Source of the DNA: Girardinichthys multiradiatus
Taxonomy: Eukaryota; Chordata; Actinopteri; Cyprinodontiformes; Goodeidae
Assembly: GCF_021462225.1 (NCBI RefSeq)
Contig: NC_061812.1
Location: 38,427,175-38,491,174, forward strand
Reading direction: 5' to 3'
DNA: 64,000 bases
Part shown: positions 22,131 to 31,286 of the stretch, piece after piece
Numbering within the stretch: position 1 is the stretch's first letter
How the letters are laid out: the number at the start of each line of letters is the position of its first letter
Position numbers and translations under genes: made by a program
The notes under the pieces: generated by a model
Told to the model about the DNA's origin: nothing
Seen by the model: the letters and a program-made list of their open reading frames with translations, nothing else
Databases searched by the model: none

Positions 22131-22786
22131 AGGATGGGTGGCGGTCCGCCCCCCTTATTTGTTTTCAGTTGAGCTGAACGTTTTTTCCCTGTGCATTTCT
22201 TAAGGCCTCAGTATTATTCAGGGATGAAACCCGTCCTGTTCCTCCCAAAATCACCAAAGTACGTCTTTCTGTCCGGGCAAAAGAAAACACAGGACCAGCA
22301 GAATATTGCTATGATTCTTTCAAAATCCTTAGCCCTCCAAACACACACAAAACAGTCACACAGTTAGTGTTACCCCACAGTTGTTTTAGGTAAACCTGTT
22401 TTATTTTATGAGCTCTACTATTTTTCAACACTTATGTACACTTATTTTCACAACACTTAGTTTCATTCCCTTACGGCGGAATACTACCTAGTCATTTCTG
22501 ATCCCCTTACGACGGGATCCTACCTAATTTATTGCTATTCCTTTTCGGCGGAATAATACCTTCCCAATTGCTGTCTCCTTACGGCGAGACACTACCAATG
22601 ACTTGTAATAACCTTAATTAAAGCGTTGAGCGAAGCAATAACCCACCGGCCTGATGTGAATTTACACACCGGGGCTTTCCGTCAACAAGCCTAGGCGTGG
22701 CTGCGCGGTAGCGCTTCCTCGGCGTCGGCGGTTCCCAGGGATCCTTCAGTCACTGCAAAAGACAAGATTAGATTAGTTTAAGAATA
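22131..22786 (-). other. ERV1 5' leader region
   Basis: This lies between the primer-binding site and the missing gag. It is richer in G and C than its surroundings and holds four tandem stem-loops (22465-22590), plus a hairpin at 22646-22672 whose arms pair CCGG with CCGG and TGTG with CACA. This is where retroviruses carry packaging and dimerisation signals. Confidence 0.6.
22465..22590 (-). promoter_or_regulatory. four tandem covarying stem-loops, putative packaging signal
   Basis: Short stem-loops lie at 22465-22482, 22500-22519, 22537-22554 and 22573-22590, a period of about 36. In viral sense the outer stems pair AUUC/GAAU, GAUC/GAUC, AUUC/GAAU and GUCU/AGAC. The inner part is nearly constant: CG bulge, CC or UC pairing with GG, around GUAA or GAAA (GNRA-type) tetraloops. 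GGTAG-like text precedes each unit. Different stem sequences that keep pairing, with constant loops, are the signature of a selected RNA structure. Function is inferred from position only. Confidence 0.6.
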
Positions 22787-22803
22787 TCCAGCTCAAAGGA
22801 CCA
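22787..22803 (-). promoter_or_regulatory. ERV1 primer-binding site, tRNA-Tyr type
   Basis: On the minus strand the 17 bases read TGGTCCTTTGAGCTGGA. They match the 3' end of vertebrate tRNA-Tyr (including CCA) except for two places, both C-to-T at positions that are CpG in the expected site. Six bases separate it from the LTR end, slightly more than usual. Confidence 0.75.
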
Positions 22804-22809
22804 ATTTAA

Positions 22810-23104
22810 TGTTAGGTATTATTTAGTCAAACTCAGAGGAACGACACAGAGTCTCTGTTACCTTTCTCCAGTAAGAGGTAACGACACTCTGCAGTGCAAC
22901 TACAAAGTGTTGACGCCCTCCTTCTTTATTTATATGCTGACAGTTCGGGTGTGTGTGTGTGTGTTTTCAAAGTGGGAGTAGAAACAAGAAACAGGGGTGC
23001 GATTCAGCGTTCAGCGTGGCCTTCAGGCTCACATGCTGAGTTCAGTAGGGAATGTACATGTCTCATGAGTGATAAACATAAGATACAAGTTTTCACACCC
23101 AGCA
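22810..23104 (-). repeat. ERV1 5' LTR (295 bp)
   Basis: This is the partner of 14320-14621. On the minus strand it starts TGCTGGGTGTG and ends ACCTAACA. TATAAATAAA at 22934-22925 combines a possible TATA box and polyadenylation hexamer. The (CA)n run is shorter than in the 3' LTR. Confidence 0.9.
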
Positions 23105-23470
23105 GAAAGGCAGGAAATGGCACCGAAACTCTCCATCTCAGCCGATTTATGCCCCCAGTGACGTCAGAGCTGCGACGTCTGTTGAGCTGCGCATGTGAAA
23201 ATGTGCGACACAAAATAAGGTTAAAGTTCCCCACGTTTGGGCAGAAACGGTTGATTAAACAGTGACATCTAGTAATAGTTATCAACTATTACTGAGAATG
23301 TAATAATTATAATTATCAAGGGCTTTGAGCCACAATTACAACCCCAGAGGACATCTCTGGTTTCGATTCATAAATGAGGATTTTTGGTTAAGAAATTAAT
23401 TTTCTCAAATTATGATTTTTAATTATAATTCTTGATAAATATTAATTAATCAATAATCATAATCCCAACA

Positions 23471-23837
23471 ACATCATCTTGAACACACTATCACCCCCAT
23501 GAAACACCAACATGCTGTGGGCATGCTTCTCTTCACCTGGGACAGGGAAGCTAGTCAAAGTAGATGGGAAATGCATGGAGCTTAATGCAAGTCAATCCAG
23601 GAAGAAAATCTGTTAGATGAAAATTACTTGAGAATGGGGCCATGGCTCTGACAATTTATAGCCAGAGCTAGCTTGAAATTATTTTGATCAAGGTGTATTC
23701 ATGTTTTAGAAGGCCTAGTCAGAGTCCAGACCTTAATCCAATTGAGAATCTGTTAAAAGACTTGAAAAGGGATGTTTGCAGACAGGTGAAAAATATTATT
23801 GGTTGATGTAACAATACATTTCTCCACCTACTCCAAT
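23471..23837 (+). pseudogene. Tc1-t2, transposase fragment (third piece)
   Basis: After the acat duplication the Tc1 coding text resumes: the blocks around ATGCTGTGGGCATGCTTCTC, AGTCAATCCAGGAAG, and the block GTCAGAGTCCAGACCTTAATCC-type that encodes Q-S-P-D-L-N-P-I-E-N-L before the third catalytic residue. It has many stops. It ends at the hAT insertion. The exact junction near 23790-23837 is not resolved. Confidence 0.7.
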
Positions 23838-23874
23838 ACAAGAAATGGAATCAACAGTGAGATGACGAATACAA

Positions 23875-24261
23875 TTAAACAGCATCCTTTTCATCATGCC
23901 CATGCAATGCCAGTTCAAAAGCACAACAAAACTTGATACAGTCAATGAGGTTAGATAAAATATGACGATTCTTATCAACCTCTTCATTGTGGCTTCTTAC
24001 CACAACCCAGTATCCGTCATCCAGCTGCGCTGCTATGCTAATCTGTCCGAGCACAGCTAGCTTGACACAGTTTTCCATATGAACTCTTGATTGTTCATGC
24101 CTCTTCATGCGTTCAGAGAGATGCTTCAAGTGGATTTGTCCTGACTGTGTCCAGGTTAAATCACATTTAGCACTTTTAAAAAGATTGCTGGGAAAAAAAA
24201 AAGTGCATTGGCTATTCCACAGCTGGTCAGCCACAACTTGCGCTCGAAACAACTCTTGCAA
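23875..24261 (-). pseudogene. hAT transposase N-terminal fragment (TTF-type zinc finger)
   Basis: The frame reads KCDLTWTQSGQIHLKHLSERMKRHE (in part), HMENCVKLAVLGQ, and NRHILSNLIDCIKFC, the zinc-finger and following DUF4371 region of hAT transposases related to ZMYM1-like proteins. Upstream, to about 24450, the same gene is visible but full of stops. The catalytic C-terminal half is absent. Non-functional. Confidence 0.75.
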
Positions 24262-24758
24262 AACCTTCGATTTTAGACTATTTTTTTCCTAGGTCTACTG
24301 GTTGATGATAATGCCAGGTCCTAGCTCCTTAACCTGGATTTTCTCCTCCTCTGTCCTTCTTGTGAACAGGTAGATAAATAAGGATATCACCGAATTTAGT
24401 GGAGGCTGCACCTCGCTCGTTAAGTTCATCATCATCCCTCTGATTGACTGCGCTGCACAAGCTTTTTTTTTTTATCTACAAGGGCCGATATTTTCAGTGC
24501 CCCAAGGCCATGAAATTCTGCGAGACTGATTGGCCATATATATTTATTCATTTGCCCTAGCAACTGCACACGACTGGCTATTCGGCTGCACTGCTGGGAC
24601 ACTCTGAACAGTGCTCCATGATAGAAACATACAAGTCTGTGGGAATTCACTGGTGAATGAATATCAGTTGGTGGGAAATGTAGTTTATATATATTTCATA
24701 TTACATAGAGGCGCACTTTAGTAAGTAAAACTGATATAACAGAATTTGTAAACATATA

Positions 24759-26689
24759 CAGTACAGACCAAACGTTTGGACACACCTTCTCATTCAAAGA
24801 GTTGTCTTTATTTTCATGACTGTGAATATTAGCTTCACATTGAAGGCATCAAAACTATGAATTAACACATGTGGAATTATATACTGAACAAAACAGTGTG
24901 AAACAACTGAAAATATGTCTTATATTCTAGGTTCTTCAAAGTAGCCACCTTTTGCTTTGATTACTGCTCTCTTGGCATTCTGTGGATGTGCTTCAAGAGG
25001 TAGTCACCCGAAATGGTTTTCACTTCACATGTGTGCCCTGTCAGGTTTAATAAGTGGGATTTCAAGCCTTATAAATGGGGTTGGGACCATCAGTTGTGTT
25101 GTGCAGGAGGTGGATACAGTACACAGCTGATAGTCCCACTGAATAGACTGTTAAAATTTGTATTATGGCAAGAAAAAAGCAGCTAAGTAAAGAAAAACGA
25201 GTGGCCATCATTACTTTAAGAAATGAAGGTCAGTCAATCCAAACAATTGGGAAAACTTTGAAAGTGTCCCCAAGTGCAGTCGCAAAAACCATCAAGCGCT
25301 ACAAAGACACTGGCTCACATGAGGACCGCCCCAGGAAAGGAAACCAAGAGTCACCTCTGCTGCGGACAATAAGTTAATTCGAGTCACCAGCCTCAGAAAT
25401 CACAGGCTAACAGCAGCTCAGATTAGAGAACAGATCAATGCCACACAAAGTTCTAGCAGCAGACACATCTCTAGAACAACTATTAAGAGGAGACTGTGTG
25501 AATCATGCCTTCATGGTAAAATAGCCGCTAGGAAACCAATGCTGAGGAGAGGCAACAAGCAGAAGAGACGTGTTTGGGGTAAAGAACACAAGGAATATAC
25601 ATTACCCATCTACAATACCAGTGGAAATCTGTGCTTTCATCTGATGAGTCCAAGTTTGAGATTTTTGGTTCCAACCACCTTGTCTTTGAGCGGTGCAGAA
25701 GAGGTGAACGGATGGACTCTACATACCTGGTTCCCACCGTGAAGCACGGAGGAGGAGGTGTGATGGTGTGGGGGTGCTTTGCTGGTGACACTGTTGGGGA
25801 TTAATCAAAATTGAAGGCATACTGAACCAGCATGGCTACCACAGCATCTTGCAGCGGCATGCTATTCCATCCGGTTTGCGTTTAGTTGGACCATCATTTA
25901 TTTTTCAACAGGACAATGACCCCAAACACACCTCCAGGCTGTGTAAGGGCTATTTGACCAAGAAGGAGATTGATGGGGTGCTGCGCCAGATGACCTGGCC
26001 TCCACAGTCACCAGACCTGAACCCAATCGAGATGGTTTGGGGTGAGCTGGACCGCAGAGTGAAGGCAAAAGGGCCAACAAGTGCTAAGCGTCTCCTTCAA
26101 GACTGTTGGAAAACCATTTCAGGTGAGTACCTCTTGAAGCTCATCAACATCAACAGCGACTGCACTTGGGGACAGTTTCAAAGTTTCCCCAATTGTTCGG
26201 ACTGACTGACCTTCATTTCTTAAAGTAATGATGGCCACTTGTTTTTCTTTACTTATCTGCTTTTTTCTTGCCATAATAAAAATTCTAACAGTCTATTCAG
26301 TGGGACTATAAGGTGTGTACTGTATCCACCTCCTGCACAACACAACTGATGGTCCCAACCCCATTTATAAGGCTTAAAATCCCACTTATTAAACCTGACA
26401 GGGCACACCTGTGAAGTGAAAACCATTTCAGGTGACAACCTCTTGAAGCTCATCAACAGAATGCCAAGAGTGTGCGTAGCAGTAATCAAAGCAAAAGGTG
26501 GCTACTTTGAAGAACCTAGAATAATAGATATATTTTCAGTTGTTTCACACTGTTTTGTTCAGTATATAATTCCACATGTGTTAATTCATAGTTTTGATGC
26601 CATCAGTGTGAAGCTACAATATTCATAGTCATGAAAATAAAGACAACTCTTTGAATGAGAAGGTGTGTCCAAACTTTTGGTCTGTACTG
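24759..26689 (+). mobile_element. Tc1 copy E (DD38E spacing), 1931 bp, rearranged
   Basis: It has TA duplications at 24757-24758 and 26690-26691 and ends CAGTACAGACCAAA on both sides. It is larger than expected because 26157-26405 is an inverted copy of about 25022-25275 (5' region and first codons), followed by a repeat of the 3' text (AAAACCATTTCAGGTGA at 26115 and 26420). This family is very widespread in fish. It lies inside hAT element 1. Confidence 0.92.
25165..26150 (+). pseudogene. Tc1-like transposase of copy E
   Basis: The gene starts with MARKKQLSKEKRVAII and a helix-turn-helix region (QSIQTIGKTLKVSPSAVAKT). The frame breaks at about 25370, just after the second HTH start. Catalytic blocks are visible in other frames: SDESKFEIFG near 25640, HGGGGVMVWG-type near 25745, then from 25849 FQQDNDPKHTS and SPDLNPIEMVW. 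Counting from the QQD Asp to the NPIE Glu gives 38 residues, the spacing of the group published as DD38E (Intruder). It ends in the inverted duplication and has no natural stop. Confidence 0.85.
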
Positions 26690-26757
26690 TATTTCACATT
26701 TCCCTCTCTTGCATCAGGGAGGGCACCGCCCCAGCGCCCCTTATGGGCAGGCCGGCA

Positions 26758-26945
26758 CTGTTTCCATCTAATCTTACTTGGCATGAGCTATCAATCAAAG
26801 AAACAAATATTTCGGTCATTAGAACTGCTAGAACTTTACATTTATGAATTACTTTATGTTGGCCTGTCTCATTAAATCCCATTAAAACACATTGAAGCTT
26901 GTTGTAACATGACAAAATGGTAAAAAAAAAGAACTGTATGTTTGC
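26758..26945 (+). mobile_element. Tc1-t2, 3' end
   Basis: The text TCCATCTAATCTTACTTGGC, then a degraded coding end and TTAAATCCCATTAAAACAC with TTGTAACATGACAAAATGG, is the last part of the Tc1 family of Tc1-t2. It follows the hAT end directly. This closes the nest that started at 6035. Confidence 0.6.
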
Positions 26946-28208
26946 ACAGATTTAAGGGGAATTTAGCTTACCGACAGAAGTCCTATATCTCTGTCTTAAG
27001 GAACAGAAAATTAATTGAAGAGAGGGGGAATCACAGCACTTGATTGCTAAGTCATTAAGTAAGAAATGTAACAATTCACATAAACAGAAAGCAGACAGCA
27101 TGACAAGAAATTAAAATGGGCAAGAAAGACACCACCAAGAGCATGAATGATCGGACAGGAGGAAAAAGTGAAGGTGGGAGGGAGGGTCATTGCCACCCTG
27201 TGCTCAGCGCAGCTTCTGCTTTGACAGATGGCAAACATTATTACTCATCATTTTTTGTGCTAACCCTTGAATTGACAATGTCATTACTATGCAATGTCTA
27301 AAATGTCTCTCACTAGTTTCTAGAGAGTTTGTACAAAGTATGAACTTATTTTTAACCAGAAGGGCAAGGCATTACCTCAACATAACTTTCACTTTTGTAC
27401 CCTAAACTCCATATGTGGAAAAGTACAGAAAATAGCTTGAGCTTTGCTTGTGTCTGCTCTGAATGTCAGTGGTTGAGATTGAATCAATACAACGTCAGAA
27501 GCTGCCACATCCTTGCTATCTCTCCCCTCCCAGATGCCTGTCAGACACACTCAGCTGGAGGCCTTCCATTAATGTGCTGTGGAATAACACAACGAGTCCC
27601 AAGCTTTGAGACAGATTCATCAAACGGAGCTTGTGAAGTGCTGGGTGTACCACTATGTGATGTTCCTTTAGGTTTTGCAGCAGTTCCCTCGATGGAAATT
27701 GCCATCTCGGATCAAAGCAGGTGCGATGTAATAATGTGATATCACCTGAAAGGAGCTTTTAATGGAGGTGACTGATCTGTTAATCACATATATGTTTAAG
27801 TGGATGCGATCCCACAACTACGGTGGGCCCCTCGAAGCCTCTGCAAAGCTGCAACACCATGCAGATCTTGAGCTTTAAGGGGGCTTTGGTGCACTGCAGC
27901 AGGAGAGGGGCTTAGAGGCTTTTTGTGTTCTCACAAAGAAAAACAAATGCTGACAAACTCTCAACTTCAACAAGATGAGTATAGGTGACATCTGAAATGT
28001 TGGCTTCAATCGTGGATTTTATTTTCTTCTTGCTTCATGCTTCACATACAGCATGGTTCATTTCACAGGTGAGGGATGAATTGATAATGCTCCCCCCACA
28101 AACACACACACAACCATTAACCCACATCACCCAGTTCCTCTTGTGTGGACCTGGGAAAATGTCCACACAGTGTTGATGTTCTATCAGGAATCGATCCACA
28201 CAAGATTA

Positions 28209-28209
<1 letters not shown>
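26946..28209. other. unique-looking DNA with no recognised gene
   Basis: It is of mixed composition and has a 114-codon frame at 27395-27739 that shows no domain. I see nothing I can name. Confidence 0.5.

Positions 28210-28239
<30 letters not shown>
28210..28239. repeat. (CA)n microsatellite
   Basis: An almost perfect CA run of about 15 units, on the left of a roughly 290-bp segment that is closed by a longer CA run. Confidence 0.95.
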
Positions 28240-28242
<3 letters not shown>

Positions 28243-28526
28243 CTTGTTTTGCTATATGTAGTGAGGACCATGTGTTGACTCCCATTGACTTCCATTGATT
28301 TCCAGTCATTTTCAACCCTTTCTATGCCCTAACCCTGACAATCACCCTAAACCTAACCATTACCAGTGCTTACCTAACCCTAACCTTAACCTAAAGTCAA
28401 TTCACACCTTAGTCCTAAACCTAACCGTTAGCAAAATAGGTCGTGAGGACCAGCAAAATGGTACAAACGGTCCTCAATTTGATGGTGAAATCGGGAAAAT
28501 GGTTCTCACTGTGATGCCAAGACAGG
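28240..28526. repeat. dispersed repeat between two CA arrays
   Basis: The segment has GTGAGGACC near both ends, the phrase CCATTGACTTCCATTGATTTCC, and many CCTAACC and ACCCTAA words. It looks like a known type of fish repeat that travels with CA arrays. It is not a telomeric array because the words are not in register. Confidence 0.5.
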
Positions 28527-28554
28527 AACACACACATTCACACACACAAACACA

Positions 28555-28620
<66 letters not shown>
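28527..28620. repeat. (CA)n microsatellite, long
   Basis: Interrupted CA repeats from 28527, then a pure CA run to 28620. Confidence 0.97.
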
Positions 28621-28621
<1 letters not shown>

Positions 28622-30169
28622 GCCCTCTGCACATGAATGCAGACAGTCTGAAGCATTGTGAAAACACTGAGATAAAGAATGGGAAAGTGCTTAGATGTGC
28701 ATATGAAAGTAAGAGGAGCCAGATTTCTTCACAGGCATCTCAGTTCATGTTGTGCCACCTCTGTTGCCAAAGGAGAACCGGGTCATGCTTTAAAAGTTTC
28801 AGCTATTCCCCTCCTGCCTTTCAGTCTCCCCCTAACAAACCCCTGACATCTCAACATCTCTCTGCCTGTGACCCTAAAGGTGCTGTGAGATCCCTCTCAT
28901 CTCGATCTCTCTGAGGACCATTTATTTGAGAAGCCGGGGTGGGTCAGCCTCTAAATCTGCAGCATGTAAAATAAGTACGACTGCTGCCCATTAGGCTCAG
29001 GGCATGCACTGGCATACAAGGTGTCGCTTCTTAGTGCTGTCTTGACACTATTTGTGGATGCTTGCTAACAAGTGTGAAAAATGCATGTGTCCAGAATGGT
29101 GGGTAAATGTCAATTCAGAAATTAAAGCAATCAGGATGCTACAGAAGGAGACATTGTTGTTATAAATCACGTTCCTCCTGACGAAGGTCACAGAGGTGGG
29201 GGGAAGTACGAAGCAGAAAGAGGGGGCATAAATGGCAAGGCGCAGTGTGCTCAGCTGTAGACCGCAGGGACTGGCTCAAAGATGCACTTTATTCAAGGGT
29301 GTGATTCAGAGTGCGACTCCTGATGCAAAGTCATTTGTGACACGGTGACCTTCGAAGGGCCCCCATCCACTCTGTGTGTTATTTCTTTGATTTAAGCCTT
29401 ATGTTACTGCCACTTTCTCTTGGGGAATGATGACAGATGCACCCGTGGGACTCAGATTAGCTCAATAGAACATTATTGCCCATATCAGAAAAGCTCCTAT
29501 ACACTGCAAAATCCCTGATGGATGATGGTTGCCGAAATGGTTTTCCGGAGGAAAATGATATCCAAATGCATTTTTCGGTCGCAAAAATGTTTTCTGTTGT
29601 TGCCGTTTCTGCAAACTGACACACAATGATTCAACTTCTTGGTTTTCATCTCGTAATACTGCTGAAAATAGCAGTTGCTTATTTATCATAACTCCATTTC
29701 CCATCATCAGCTGAAGTACTACTTAAATAATGTATTGACCTCAAGCTGATGCAAATGTCTCCTTAATGGCTTATCCCTTCAATTCACACTCCAAAGATAA
29801 ACAACCCCTCCATCACAAAGTTTAAAGTGGGCATTGTAAGGTTCTCCATGTGAAAATACTGTAGGTGGATGAGGGAACAAGGAGGAAGGCATTCTCTAAG
29901 GCTGCAGTAACCTTGTTTTGTTTAAGACACCTCCACTATCCTAAGCCCACATCAAGTGCAGCACCTCAGGGGACCCTCTACTAATTAACCTTGTGGAAAT
30001 ACCCTCAGTAGATGGAGGTTGGGACCGGAATAATGAGGACGGCTTCGCCAGGCCATTAGTGAGAAGATTACCACATCCAACTTTCAAGTAGCTTTTTGAC
30101 ACAAAACCAATATTTGCCTGTCCTGGTTTGCATCATGGCAGAACAAAGTTGAATGCTAAGCGACACCTG
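28621..30169. other. unique-looking DNA with no recognised gene
   Basis: I recognise no coding domain or repeat family here. Confidence 0.5.
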
Positions 30170-30880
30170 TGAGGTAGACTCTTGTAAAGCTCAGCCGTCA
30201 CACACCTTAACCTTTAATGAGACATGTATGCTAAAAAACTCCAACTAAAAACCAAGCAAAACTGCAATAATTAAACAAATGGATATGCAATAACCTGGTT
30301 GCATGAGTCCATGCAACATTAAACTAAAACTTTGCTGAAGCACCTTAGAATTCAATTTCAGCAGATTGTTGTCATTAATTCCCAGCAATTTGTAGAAAGT
30401 TCAGTGGTACTGCCTCTTGACCCACCCCACTGTGAAATATGGTGCTGGCAGCATTACTTTTCTTAAGATGGAAGTGAGGTGCTTGTCAAGGTGGATGAAA
30501 TTGTGAGTGGCTTTGACCCAAAACCTTCACTTTTCCACTAGAAAGATACTAAATAATACTAAAGAGGGATTTCATTTTTCAGCATCGTAGTGAACACATG
30601 CATATTTCAAAATCAACACAAGAACTGCACTACTAGATGAACTGTAAAGTTTTGTAATGGCCAAGTCAGAGTCCATAGGTCTGACAGAGAGTCTGTGGGA
30701 GTCACCTGAAGATGGCTGTGGATAAGAAATGTCTTCACAATTTGATTTCTTTGGAGAACTTTTGCTGAAGTGGGCCGATATTACCTGGTCAAAATGTACA
30801 TGCTGACTTCTACCAAAGATGACTGAAAGTTGAAATTTAACCAAACAATATTGTAGCAAAGTATTAGTTTACACCTATAC
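30170..30880 (+). pseudogene. old Tc1-like transposase relic
   Basis: Degraded but ordered blocks are visible: AAATATGGTGCTGGCAGCAT (the HGGGS-like part), TCAAGGTGGATGAAATTGTG, TTTCATTTTTCAGCAT (second Asp region), GGCCAAGTCAGAGTCCATAG (the PSQSP part) and CAAAGTATTAGTTT at the stop. The order matches a fish Tc1 family distinct from the others in this window. No frame is open. Confidence 0.6.
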
Positions 30881-31286
30881 ACACATATGCACATATATGC
30901 AACCAGATTATTGCAACTTTTTCATTTCCCCCCTAATATATGTTTTTTTTTTTTCAGTTGCATTGTATTGGATGTAACAAAATAGGTGGAAGTCTGGAAA
31001 GAACCATGTATTTTGATTCATTCAACAGCTTGCTGGCTAAAACAGTAGAGACAGCATGTCTAAAATGTAATGGAAACCTTTGCTGTGCACTGACAAAATG
31101 CACAGCATGGTGATTATTCAGCGTGAATTGGGATTTCCAACCAGAACTATCACACACTTCATGCAGCGGCAATTTCCCTTTGCAGTAAACTCACAAAGAG
31201 GCGATTCTCATTCACAACACTGAGATTCTGTCTCTGTGAAACATTATGAGAAAATAAACTAATTTGATATAAATCAGAATATGCAT
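30881..31286. other. no recognised feature
   Basis: A short AT-rich gap between a Tc1 relic and the LINE 3' end. Confidence 0.5.

Larger units (their letters stand above)
14320..23104 (-). mobile_element. ERV1, endogenous retrovirus, defective
   Basis: A provirus lies on the minus strand: 5' LTR 22810-23104, primer-binding site 22787-22803, leader with stem-loops, a non-coding stretch where gag and protease would be, reverse transcriptase about 20360-18100, integrase 17990-15650 and a short env 15558-14980, then polypurine tract and 3' LTR 14320-14621. Gag and protease are not recognisable. Reverse transcriptase is split by R7 and integrase by Tc1 copy B. The gene order and Env style fit a gamma/epsilon-like fish retrovirus. 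The flanks gagag and gaaag match at four of five bases, so the target duplication is not clear. Confidence 0.88.
12957..23210 (-). mobile_element. LTR-b, inverted solo LTR inside LTR-a, split by ERV1
   Basis: On the plus strand it starts TGTAAGGATTATG and ends TGCGACA. A 4-bp duplication, caaa, lies at 12953-12956 and 23211-23214, and LTR-a reads straight across it. Its own sequence (12957-14319 plus 23105-23210) totals 1469 bp, virtually the length of the ERV2 LTR (1468 bp). The region 12960-13330 is a reverse-complement relative of the last 350 bp of the ERV2 LTR. The other half (U3) is divergent. It is therefore a related solo LTR in the opposite orientation, broken only by ERV1. Confidence 0.82.
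6543..23470 (+). mobile_element. LTR-a, solo LTR split by nested insertions
   Basis: LTR-a starts TGTTGGACCAC and ends AATCCCAACA. It is flanked by a perfect 4-bp duplication, acat, at 6539-6542 and 23471-23474, inside Tc1-t2. Its own sequence is in three pieces: 6543-7062, 12385-12956 and 23211-23470, about 1.35 kb in all. No internal retroviral region belongs to it, so it is a solo LTR. The rest of the span is an L2 LINE (7063-12384) and LTR-b with its contents (12957-23210). It is related to, but divergent from, the LTRs of ERV2 at 33865-35332. Confidence 0.85.
23838..26757 (-). mobile_element. hAT element 1 (DUF4371/ZMYM type), split by Tc1 copy E
   Basis: The right end reads, on the minus strand, CAGTGCCGGCCTGCCC and continues with GGGGCGCTGGGGCGGTG, a hAT-like terminus common in fish. 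The text continues across Tc1 copy E (24759-26689) to a transposase fragment at 24261-23875. The left end is not identified, and no clear 8-bp duplication was found, so the 3' part is probably lost. Confidence 0.6.

Noticed and set aside
14310..23110. Clear target-site duplication for ERV1
   Set aside because: The flanks read gagag and gaaag. One mismatch in five is not strong enough to claim a duplication, although both LTR ends are well defined.
27395..27739. Possible gene of 114 codons
   Set aside because: No recognisable domain, no splice or promoter context, and a cysteine pattern that fits no known fold. It may be chance.
28300..28400. Interstitial telomere
   Set aside because: CCTAACC and ACCCTAA words are scattered and out of register, not a TTAGGG array.
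28295..28656. Open frames across the (CA)n array on both strands
   Set aside because: Their length comes from the dinucleotide repeat, which has no stops in some frames. The products are His-Thr or Cys-Val runs with no domain.
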